Below, piece after piece: positions 1 through 5,287 of a stretch of 6,474 bases of DNA (its first letter is position 1; every line of letters starts with the position of its first letter). The stretch spans positions 1 to 6,474 of the forward strand of contig JBGCDT010000065.1 of the NCBI GenBank assembly GCA_045105695.1. The letters run 5' to 3'. A program made the translations under genes and the position numbers. Source of the stretch: CALGLS01 sp045105695 (lineage in GTDB: Bacteria > Bacteroidota > Bacteroidia > Chitinophagales > Saprospiraceae). The notes under the pieces are model-generated. The model was given only the letters and a program-made list of their open reading frames with translations, was not told the origin of the DNA and ran no database searches.

Positions 1-173
1 GAGGTTATGAGAAGACAACAAAACCTTACGCTCCTTTTGTGTTAATATTGATGAAAATGGTCGGTGATCGAGACTCAGCAAGGATTGAAGAAAAGCGATT
101 AAAATCAAGGAGCGGTAAGAGAGAGCTGTATAGGAAAGTAAGAGAAGAATTTCCAGAGCTTAGTCAATACTAA
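1..173 (+). CDS. GIY-YIG nuclease domain protein, C-terminal part (cut by window edge)
   Basis: The third reading frame is open from the window edge to a TAA stop at 171-173, giving 56 visible residues. The segment GYEKTTKPYAPF followed by ARIEEKRLKSRSGKREL matches the second half of small GIY-YIG domain proteins. In that family a K(S/T)TKPY-type strand is followed by a helix carrying the catalytic Glu and an LKS-x-SG-K/R motif; here the Glu would be residue 29 or 30 of the fragment. The tail after GKREL is short and basic, as in free-standing roughly 90-residue members. The N-terminal half with the GIY and YIG strands lies outside the window, but the next ORF (295-414) supplies exactly the half missing here, which suggests two tandem copies. 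Free-standing proteins of this type are putative endonucleases; the target is unknown. Family assignment is fairly sure, function is not. Confidence 0.72.
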   Translation, partial: GYEKTTKPYAPFVLILMKMVGDRDSARIEEKRLKSRSGKRELYRKVREEFPELSQY

Positions 174-186
174 TGTTGAACGTTAA

Positions 187-244
187 AGTGCGGGCCTGTC
201 TAGCTTCGCGTAGCCAGATAGATTCGAGTCCCGCTCCGGGCACT
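187..244 (+). other. Structured spacer with tRNA-3'-end-like sequence between GIY-YIG copies
   Basis: This stretch lies between the two GIY-YIG ORFs. The ends AGTGC (187-191) and GCACT (240-244) are complementary and could close the structure. Inside, CTGTCTAGC (196-204) pairs with GCCAGATAG (213-221) over nine positions with one A/C mismatch and one G-T pair, leaving an 8-base loop. It is followed by TTCGAGTC (223-230), which resembles a tRNA T-loop, and by CCCGCTCCGGGCACT, which resembles a T-stem and acceptor 3' side. No normal D-arm, anticodon arm or T-stem 5' side can be drawn, and GCGGG (190-194) pairs better with CCCGC (230-234), so this is not a working tRNA. It may be a tRNA-derived or tRNA-mimicking repeat belonging to the GIY-YIG module. 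Confidence 0.5.
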
Positions 245-245
245 G

Positions 246-274
246 AAAAGCTTTCCGAGAGGGAGGCTTTTTTT
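246..274 (+). terminator. Intrinsic terminator in the GIY-YIG spacer
   Basis: An 11-bp stem (246-256 with 261-271, including two G-T pairs) is closed by a GAGA tetraloop and runs into seven consecutive T (268-274). It follows directly on the tRNA-like segment and precedes the next GIY-YIG start by 20 bases. It would end transcription of the upstream copy or of a small RNA covering the spacer. Confidence 0.8.
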
Positions 275-294
275 ATTGGAATAAAGAATAAAAG

Positions 295-414
295 ATGGAA
301 TATAGTGTATATGCAATCGCAAGGGTTAGCAAGAAATACATATATGTAGGGTTAAGTTCAGATGTAGAAAGGCGATTTGGTGAGCAATTCCGAAAGGAGG
401 GCTCTTTTTTGTAG
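295..414 (+). pseudogene. Truncated GIY-YIG nuclease gene, N-terminal half only
   Basis: The ATG at 295 opens 39 codons and stops at TAG 412-414. Residues 1-30 show the first half of a GIY-YIG domain: YSVYAI (the 'GIY' strand), KKYIYVGLSSD (YVG replacing YIG) and the helix VERRFGE with the candidate catalytic Arg. Full-length members continue with a His-containing turn, a KTTKPY-type strand and the helix with the catalytic Glu; all of this is missing. From about codon 30 the reading frame instead runs through a terminator-like hairpin (382-410), encoding a meaningless QFRKEGSFL tail. The upstream fragment at 1-173 has the missing half in its own copy, so this is a separate, broken unit rather than one gene with a frameshift. 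It should be inactive as a nuclease. Confidence 0.68.
382..410 (+). terminator. Second terminator hairpin, fused to the broken GIY-YIG ORF
   Basis: GAGC (382-385) pairs with GCTC (401-404), and TTCC (388-391) pairs with GGAG (396-399, one T-G pair) around a GAAA loop. There is a small internal loop, then six T (405-410). It aligns with the terminator at 246-274 and its following bases (shared TTCCGA, GGAGG, a T run and GGAAT after it), so it is probably a second copy of the same module part. Confidence 0.6.
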
Positions 415-479
415 GAATGGAAACCCATCGTTTCAACAGTATGGACTCCAATCTCAGACCCAGTAACCAGCCATCAAAC

Positions 480-1304
480 TCACCCCATCTCCGAATCATC
501 AAACCCCGGCCAAGTAAAATGCGATCCAAAAATCATCGCCTTTTTATCTCTCGCCCTGTTTAGCGCAAGTTTAATACTCTCCGCAAACTGATCTGGATAA
601 TTATCATAAACGGAGTACCACTCTGGATGCTCCTTCTGAATTTTATGCCTCCACCCATCTGCAATATGTAGAATGGTTTGTTCCTCTGAACTAATTTCTA
701 CTGCATAGTGATCTGGTCTATGTCCTGGCGTAGCAATCATGCGTAGGCCTGGTAGAAATTGTTCCTCTTCTTTTACTAATATAATTCTAGATAAAAGAGC
801 AGGTAATTTCTGTGAACCATAGTGTCTTCTATATTTGACTCCTTCTTCTACGAAATTCTTTGGGAATAATTTAGAGAATACCTCTACAAACGAAGTGATC
901 ATTTTCTCTCTGGAAATTTCAGTTACCCAAAGATCGTAAGCCGTCTTTGGGAATACGATTCGAGCATTAGTAAAGAAATCCAATCCGCCAATGTGGTCAA
1001 AATCACTGTGCGTGATTACCACGTAGTCAATATCATCTGGAGAGAAACCCGCTTCCCTTAAACTATTCACTAGATTATTTTCACCGGTTCCACAATCGAT
1101 CAAAACCAGATGCTCTGGCGTTTTTATCAAGAGGTTGTTAAAGCCAATTTTGACATGAAAATCTTTGTAGCCATTGGCTTGCATAGCAGCTAATAATTCG
1201 TCTTCAGGAACTTGAGTGAATTCGTTTCTAACATCAGTAATTGTCGAATTATCTTCTAATGCATAACATTGAAATTGTCCGAGGGTGATTTGGTGAGTTG
1301 GCAT
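480..1304 (-). CDS. MBL-fold metallo-hydrolase (lactonase-like)
   Basis: A 274-residue soluble protein of the metallo-beta-lactamase fold, a family of metal-dependent hydrolases acting on lactones, thioesters, phosphodiesters and similar bonds. Visible metal-site motifs are THSDFDHIGG (His99, Asp101, Asp103, His104), TPGHRPDH (His195), HIADG (Asp216) and GSHFTWPGF (His262). An earlier strand, LVLIDCGTG (67-74), is the usual 'D-x-G-x-G' element. Asp101 replaces the second His of the common HxHxDH motif, giving HxDxDH, a variant seen in some family members. Spacing resembles lactonase-like members, but the substrate cannot be read from sequence. The frame extends upstream to a GTG at 1337; ATG 1304 is chosen because the promoter-like box TATATTTG lies inside that extension and conserved-looking sequence begins after the ATG. 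No signal peptide is seen. It stands alone, convergent with the GIY-YIG remnant and divergent from the gene at 1473. Confidence 0.88.
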   Translation of the reverse strand: MPTHQITLGQFQCYALEDNSTITDVRNEFTQVPEDELLAAMQANGYKDFHVKIGFNNLLIKTPEHLVLIDCGTGENNLVNSLREAGFSPDDIDYVVITHSDFDHIGGLDFFTNARIVFPKTAYDLWVTEISREKMITSFVEVFSKLFPKNFVEEGVKYRRHYGSQKLPALLSRIILVKEEEQFLPGLRMIATPGHRPDHYAVEISSEEQTILHIADGWRHKIQKEHPEWYSVYDNYPDQFAESIKLALNRARDKKAMIFGSHFTWPGFDDSEMG

Positions 1305-1321
1305 ATTTGTGTAGTTTTTGT

Positions 1322-1329
1322 CAAATATA
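1322..1329 (-). promoter_or_regulatory. Candidate -7 box (TATATTTG) of the MBL hydrolase gene
   Basis: On the minus strand TATATTTG matches the Bacteroidota -7 consensus TAnnTTTG at all fixed positions and lies 17 bases upstream of the ATG at 1304. A weak -33 candidate, TTCG (minus strand of 1351-1354), is 21 bases upstream. The predicted 5' leader would be only about ten bases, which is plausible in this phylum. Confidence 0.5.
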
Positions 1330-1472
1330 CTCAGCACGAATTGTTTTGGGCGAATATGTAGTGATTAATTTTTCAGTTTTGAAATTCAACTTTGTTTTAG
1401 GAACTATTCCAATTACTATACAGTTGATACTCCTACCTTAACTTTTTAACCTAAACTATTTTACAAAAACTC

Positions 1473-1868
1473 ATGAACCCTTCTATCATCAAAAATCCGA
1501 CTGTCGAAATTTCCACTGATTTGTTGGATCAGTTACAAGCATTTACAGCTGAAGAATCTCAGGTTGTTGTACACTGTATTTATAGTAGTGACAAACCTTG
1601 GATGCACATCAGAATTCAACCTACAACTTTTTTGTACGATATTGGTTCTTCTCACCGAAGTGATTTGGTTCACTTTGAGAATATTGTTTTGGCACCTAAC
1701 TGGCAACGTTTGCCACAAACTGGCGAAGCTTTCTTTTCTTTGATTTTTAGTGGTTTGCCTAAAGGTTGTACTGCTTTTGACTTAGTGGAATTGAATGAAC
1801 CGAGCCCATTCCAAGCTACAGGGATTGGTCGGAATAGCGATGATGTTTATTATATTAGCTTGCGATAA
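1473..1868 (+). CDS. Small conserved-looking protein of unknown function
   Basis: 131 residues, soluble, with no signal peptide or membrane segment. I do not recognise a named domain. The middle and end alternate hydrophobic and polar residues as in a beta-rich fold: VVVHCIYSS, MHIRIQPTTFLYD, then FFSLIFSGLPKGCTAFDLVE (87-106) and a closing TGIGRNSDDVYYISL. The 'LIF-x-GLPK-x-C-x-x-FDL-x-E' stretch followed by an 'RN-x-x-DVY' end resembles small proteins I associate with Bacteroidota genomes; this is an impression from memory, not a search result. The ATG at 1473 has no Shine-Dalgarno site, only an A-rich stretch (ACAAAAACTC) before it. Start boxes upstream are weak (TAACTTTT at 1439-1446). 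The gene is monocistronic: it diverges from the MBL hydrolase and is closed by a strong terminator. Confidence 0.75.
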   Translation: MNPSIIKNPTVEISTDLLDQLQAFTAEESQVVVHCIYSSDKPWMHIRIQPTTFLYDIGSSHRSDLVHFENIVLAPNWQRLPQTGEAFFSLIFSGLPKGCTAFDLVELNEPSPFQATGIGRNSDDVYYISLR

Positions 1869-1891
1869 AGGATTTAAGATTTGAAAGAGAG

Positions 1892-1927
1892 AACAGCCAC
1901 AGAATAGTTTTTTCTGTGGCTGTTTTT
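1892..1927 (+). terminator. Strong intrinsic terminator after the 131-residue gene
   Basis: A perfect stem of 12 bp (1893-1904 with 1912-1923), extendable by one A-T pair, surrounds a 7-base loop and is followed by T residues to 1927. It starts 23 bases after the stop codon at 1866-1868 and separates this gene from the next. Confidence 0.88.
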
Positions 1928-1928
1928 A

Positions 1929-1961
1929 TTGAATCTCTTCAAATAATCCTTACTATATTAG
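1929..1961 (+). promoter_or_regulatory. Candidate Bacteroidota-type promoter for the zinc-ribbon membrane protein
   Basis: TTG (1929-1931) and TATATTAG (1954-1961) are separated by 22 bases. The second box matches TAnnTTTG except for one A. Transcription would begin around 1967, about a dozen bases before the ATG at 1980. The TTG overlaps the tail of the preceding terminator, so the two genes are separately transcribed. Confidence 0.5.
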
Positions 1962-1979
1962 AGTAGCAAAAAAACAACT

Positions 1980-2708
1980 ATGCACCTCAATTGCCCTTCC
2001 TGCCGTTATCCAATCGTCTCTGATGATGTAAATCTGGTAAAGACCATAGCCAAGTGTAAATCTTGTAATAATATTTTTGAATTTGGAGAAAACCTAAAAG
2101 GTAAGGAACTGCCAGGCCGTTTCCGTAAGGAGATTGTTATTCCTCCAGGGATTGAAATACTGCAAGTGATAGACGAGCTGGAAATTATGGTGAAGTGGCG
2201 AGAATCTTCCAAGAAATTTACGCTATTATTTGCAATGATGTGGAACGGCTTGACATTACCAATGACTGTAGCTCTTATGCTGGGAGCTGGAAATGGAAGT
2301 GGAGGAGAAGGCTTTGGAGCCGTATTATTTATGATGGTTTTCAATCTGGTTGGTATCTATATGTTGTATGCAAGTGTTGGCTATTTAGTGAATACAACTT
2401 ATATAACTGTTGATGAAAATAGAATTTCTATAGATCATCGACCACTGAAATTCCTCATTCAAAAAGATAAACATTACGATGCTCAGGATGTAGAGCAGGT
2501 CTATGTAAGACGATACTCCGTAGGTTCAAAAAATGAAAAACCGGTATATGCTTTTGAAGTGGCAGTAAAGATGAAAAATGGAAAGACTCAAAGCATCGTC
2601 AAAGAATTGCACTCTCCTAATCACGCTAGATATATCGAACAGGAAATCGAATATTTTTTAAAAATAAAAGACCGTCCTCAACTCGGAGAATGGGACGAAG
2701 GTTTGTGA
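1980..2708 (+). CDS. Zinc-ribbon protein with two transmembrane helices, function unknown
   Basis: 242 residues. The N terminus carries a zinc-ribbon of the type C-P-x-C ... C-x-x-C (Cys5, Cys8, Cys26, Cys29), short and cytoplasmic in most proteins of this build. After a charged linker with a PPGIEI turn come two hydrophobic segments, about 80-103 and 112-137, joined by a glycine-rich loop, GAGNGSGGEGFG (102-113). The C-terminal hundred residues are soluble and beta-rich (TYITVDENRISID, VEQVYVRRYS, YAFEVAVKMKNG), ending in a helix (PNHARYIEQEIEYFLK). That pattern resembles membrane-attached PH-like domains, but this is only a guess. The ribbon and the C-terminal domain would both face the cytoplasm if the two helices form a hairpin. 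The ATG is placed correctly for the upstream promoter, and no Shine-Dalgarno site is present. The gene is flanked by terminators on both sides and has no obvious partner. I do not recognise a characterised homologue. Confidence 0.8.
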   Translation: MHLNCPSCRYPIVSDDVNLVKTIAKCKSCNNIFEFGENLKGKELPGRFRKEIVIPPGIEILQVIDELEIMVKWRESSKKFTLLFAMMWNGLTLPMTVALMLGAGNGSGGEGFGAVLFMMVFNLVGIYMLYASVGYLVNTTYITVDENRISIDHRPLKFLIQKDKHYDAQDVEQVYVRRYSVGSKNEKPVYAFEVAVKMKNGKTQSIVKELHSPNHARYIEQEIEYFLKIKDRPQLGEWDEGL

Positions 2709-2726
2709 AACAAAAGCACAATACCG

Positions 2727-2753
2727 AAAAACCCGCGTCATTACTGGGTTTTT
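2727..2753 (+). terminator. Intrinsic terminator after the zinc-ribbon gene
   Basis: AAAAACCC (2727-2734) and GGGTTTTT (2746-2753) form an 8-bp stem with an 11-base loop, with the T run inside the 3' arm. It begins 18 bases after the stop codon. The stem is AT-heavy and the loop large, so it is weaker than the one at 1892. Confidence 0.6.
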
Positions 2754-2869
2754 GACTAAAATGGAGTACGTAAATCTAGTTTTTGGTAGACCATTAACTA
2801 AGCAATTTGTACCGCTTTCTCTCGTAAAACAACCTTTTATTAAATTATAGATTATTTACATATTTTAGG

Positions 2870-2877
2870 TACATTTG
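2870..2877 (+). promoter_or_regulatory. Candidate -7 box (TACATTTG) of the exporter operon
   Basis: TACATTTG fits the TAnnTTTG consensus at every fixed position. No good TTG -33 box lies 19-23 bases upstream; that stretch is plain AT-rich sequence. Its last four bases are shared with the inverted repeat at 2874-2901, so a factor binding there could affect initiation. Confidence 0.42.
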
Positions 2878-2901
2878 TTGCCGTTTTTAAGATGCAACAA
2901 A
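2874..2901 (+). repeat. Inverted repeat overlapping the putative exporter promoter
   Basis: TTTGTTGC (2874-2881) and GCAACAAA (2894-2901) are exact reverse complements separated by 12 bases. The repeat overlaps the -7 box and the expected transcription start. It could be an operator or an early RNA hairpin; there is no T run after it, so it is not a terminator. Confidence 0.45.
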
Positions 2902-2990
2902 CATGCGCTATCACCGCAAAGGGCACAATGAAACACTGTACCCATCACGCACCTTAGAACATTCCATCAATTAAATTATTAACTCTGGCT

Positions 2991-3007
2991 ACGGTTGATA
3001 CAACCGT
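2991..3007 (+). repeat. Short perfect inverted repeat upstream of the exporter start
   Basis: ACGGTTG (2991-2997) and CAACCGT (3001-3007) are exact reverse complements around ATA, ending 27 bases before the ATG at 3035. It could fold as a small stem in the leader RNA or serve as a dyad binding site. No T run follows. Confidence 0.42.
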
Positions 3008-3034
3008 TGTCTTGTAGTGTATTCTACTTTATCG

Positions 3035-5233
3035 ATGCTAAAGAAATTGAAAAAATTTCCTTTTTACCAGCAGATGGATGCTATGGATTGCGGAGCGACC
3101 TGCCTTCGCATGATCGCCAAACATCACGGGCGTATCTATTCTCAAAAGTACCTAAGAGAAATTTCTCATGTAGACAGAGAAGGTGTTTCCCTAATGGGAA
3201 TCAGTGATGCTGCTGAGCATATCGGAATGCACACACTCGGAGTAAAAGTTACCTACGACAGAATCCTTCAAGACCTTCCAGTTCCTTTCATAGCTCATTG
3301 GCGGCAGAATCATTTTATCGTTGTTCGTAAGGCAACTGATACGCATGTCTGGATTGCTGATCCAGCAGCCGGTTTATTCAAAATTACTAAAGAAGAATTT
3401 CTAGATGGTTGGGCCAGCGATCAAGTCAACGGAGAGTTGATGGGGATCTTATTATTGATAGAACCCACTCCTGATTTTTACGAACGAGACGATGAAAAAA
3501 TAGACAAAGGTAATTTTGGTTATCTGTGGGCCATCGTTTCAAAGTACGGTGGATTGGTTGGTCAGGTGATATTGGGCTTAGTTGTAGGATCATTGTTACA
3601 ACTGGCATTTCCCTTTTTGGTGCAGATGATTGTAGATAAGGGGATCATCATTAAGGATGTTAGTTTCATCAAGATGATTCTGATCGCGCAGTTCGCTTTG
3701 TTTACGACGAGGATAGGAGTGGAGTTTTTGCGTTCTTGGATATTATTACATGTTGGCGTTCGGGTTAATATTACTTTGATTTCTGACTTTTTGGCTAAGC
3801 TGATGAAGTTACCTGTTCGCTACTTTGACACGAAGCTGACTGGAGATTTACTTCAACGAATCTATGACAATAAACGAATAGAAAACTTTCTAACCTCTGC
3901 GTCACTAATTACGTTATTTTCTCTTTTCAACTTTGTTGTTTTCGGATTTGTCTTAGCTTATTATAGCAAAACAATTCTGTTCGTATTTGTGGTAGCTACT
4001 ATTTTGTATGTACTCTGGGTTTTGATTTTTTTGAAAAAAAGAAGAGAATACGATTACAGGCGTTTCGACCAAATGGCCACTAATCAAAGTAGTCTTATCG
4101 AATTGATAGATGGAATAGAAGACATCAAATTGCATAATGCAGAAAGAGAAAAACGTTGGGAGTGGGAGCGCATTCAATCTAAGTTATTTACTATTAGTAT
4201 TAAAGTACTACAGTTGGATCAGTGGCAACGATTTGGAACTTCTTTTATCAATGAATCTAAAAATATTCTAATTACTTTCATTGCTGCAAAGCTGGTCATC
4301 GAAGGAAAAATGACCCTCGGTATGATGCTGGCTATTCAGTATATTATTGGCCAACTGAACGGACCTATAGAACAGCTTATACAGTTTATTCTCTCTGGGC
4401 AAGATGCACATATCAGTCTTCAAAGAATGAACGAAGTACATCTAGAGAAAAACGAAGAAGACGTAGAAAACAAAATTAATATCCTTCCTGAAAATCAAGA
4501 TCTGAGTTTTGAAAATGTCTATTTCCAATATGGTGGTTCATCTTCGCCTGTGATTCTTAAAAACATTAATGTCAATTTTCCAAAAGGAAAAACCACAGCT
4601 ATTGTAGGCTCCAGCGGAAGTGGAAAAACAACTATGCTAAAACTGTTGTTGAATTTTTATCAGGCGACAGAAGGGCAAGTTAAGTTGGGAGAATTAGATT
4701 TAAAGAACATTCAAAATCGCTTATGGCGATCGAAGTGCGGAGCGGTCCTTCAGGACAGTTATATTTTTTCTGATACAATTGCTAAAAACATTGCACTGGG
4801 TGAAGATTACATCGATCAGTCGCGTTTGCTAAAAGCAGTAAAAGTGGCTAATATTCAAATGGATATTGAGTCTATGCCACTTAGTTATAATACGAAAATT
4901 GGTTCCAATGGGGTAGGGCTTAGCCAGGGTCAAAAGCAGCGACTAATGATTGCACGAGCCATTTACAAGAATCCAGAATTCATGTTCTTCGATGAAGCCA
5001 CCAATGCATTGGATGCTTACAACGAAATGATTATCATGGACAACTTAGAAGAATTTTTCAAAGGCAAAACAGTAGTCGTCGTAGCCCATCGACTAAGTAC
5101 TGTGAAAAATGCAGACAACATCATCGTGCTTGAAAAGGGGGAAGTAATAGAACAAGGAACACACGAAGAGCTAACAAAGACAAGAGGCTCTTATTACCAT
5201 CTAGTAAAAAACCAATTAGAACTAGGCAACTAA
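3035..5233 (+). CDS. Peptidase-containing ABC transporter (C39 peptidase, membrane and ATPase domains)
   Basis: 732 residues, full length for a PCAT, the inner-membrane exporter that cleaves a double-glycine-type leader and pumps the peptide out. Residues 1-140 form the C39 peptidase with QMDAMDCGATC (oxyanion Gln13, catalytic Cys19), QNHFIVV (His93) and IADPA (Asp109), so the protease should be active. Residues about 165-450 form the ABC transmembrane domain with hydrophobic segments near 173-200, 211-235, 290-310, 312-333 and 408-450. The ATPase domain (488-730) has Walker A GSSGSGKT (525-532), Q-loop Gln573, signature LSQGQ (629-633), Walker B FMFFDEAT with Asp653 and Glu654, and H-loop His685. 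LSQGQ for LSGGQ is a mild, functional variant. The frame extends six codons upstream to GTG 3017; ATG 3035 is preferred because it begins MLKKLKKFPF, the usual start just before the QMD motif. It forms an operon with the HlyD-like gene 54 bases downstream. The cargo is not visible. Confidence 0.95.
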   Translation: MLKKLKKFPFYQQMDAMDCGATCLRMIAKHHGRIYSQKYLREISHVDREGVSLMGISDAAEHIGMHTLGVKVTYDRILQDLPVPFIAHWRQNHFIVVRKATDTHVWIADPAAGLFKITKEEFLDGWASDQVNGELMGILLLIEPTPDFYERDDEKIDKGNFGYLWAIVSKYGGLVGQVILGLVVGSLLQLAFPFLVQMIVDKGIIIKDVSFIKMILIAQFALFTTRIGVEFLRSWILLHVGVRVNITLISDFLAKLMKLPVRYFDTKLTGDLLQRIYDNKRIENFLTSASLITLFSLFNFVVFGFVLAYYSKTILFVFVVATILYVLWVLIFLKKRREYDYRRFDQMATNQSSLIELIDGIEDIKLHNAEREKRWEWERIQSKLFTISIKVLQLDQWQRFGTSFINESKNILITFIAAKLVIEGKMTLGMMLAIQYIIGQLNGPIEQLIQFILSGQDAHISLQRMNEVHLEKNEEDVENKINILPENQDLSFENVYFQYGGSSSPVILKNINVNFPKGKTTAIVGSSGSGKTTMLKLLLNFYQATEGQVKLGELDLKNIQNRLWRSKCGAVLQDSYIFSDTIAKNIALGEDYIDQSRLLKAVKVANIQMDIESMPLSYNTKIGSNGVGLSQGQKQRLMIARAIYKNPEFMFFDEATNALDAYNEMIIMDNLEEFFKGKTVVVVAHRLSTVKNADNIIVLEKGEVIEQGTHEELTKTRGSYYHLVKNQLELGN

Positions 5234-5287
5234 AAAAATACATTGTACCGCAAGTATCAATAACCAAAACACAGGTTTAATCCATTA

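Larger units (their letters stand above)
2754..3034 (+). other. Leader region of the exporter operon, no assured gene
   Basis: These 281 bases separate the preceding terminator from the exporter gene. They hold a perfect TAnnTTTG box (2870-2877), an 8-bp inverted repeat with a 12-base loop (2874-2901), and a tight 7-bp inverted repeat (2991-3007). Short ORFs exist: 29 codons at 2761-2850, 21 codons at 2892-2957 (two Cys), and 23 codons at 2903-2974. None has a double-glycine leader, a ribosome site or a recognisable family, so I do not call them genes. If the box at 2870 is the promoter, the exporter mRNA carries an untranslated leader of about 150 bases, much longer than for the other genes here. 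Confidence 0.5.

Noticed and set aside
187..244. Functional tRNA gene
   Set aside because: Only a T-loop-like TTCGAGTC and an acceptor-like 3' end are present. There is no D-arm, anticodon arm or pairing T-stem, so it is described as a tRNA-like spacer instead.
417..560. Plus-strand ORF starting at ATG 417 after the second terminator
   Set aside because: It runs antisense through the end of the MBL hydrolase gene, is short and rich in Pro/Ser/Arg, and resembles no family; it is a shadow.
1305..1337. N-terminal extension of the MBL hydrolase from a GTG at 1337
   Set aside because: The extension contains the promoter-like TATATTTG box and encodes eleven residues before the ATG, which gives a normal family start.
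2761..2850. 29-codon plus-strand ORF after the zinc-ribbon terminator
   Set aside because: There is no promoter or ribosome site, no recognisable motif, and such a length is expected by chance in AT-rich sequence.
2865..2945. 26-codon minus-strand ORF with four Cys including a CxxC, in the exporter leader
   Set aside because: It is very short, with no promoter, and its Cys pattern comes from the complement of the inverted repeat region; chance is the simpler explanation.
2903..2974. 23-codon plus-strand ORF overlapping the two-Cys ORF
   Set aside because: It has no leader or double-glycine site and no family, and it competes with the 2892 frame; neither can be preferred without conservation data.
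3014..3027. Small inverted repeat GTAG...CTAC before the exporter ATG
   Set aside because: Four base pairs with a six-base loop is too short to distinguish from chance.
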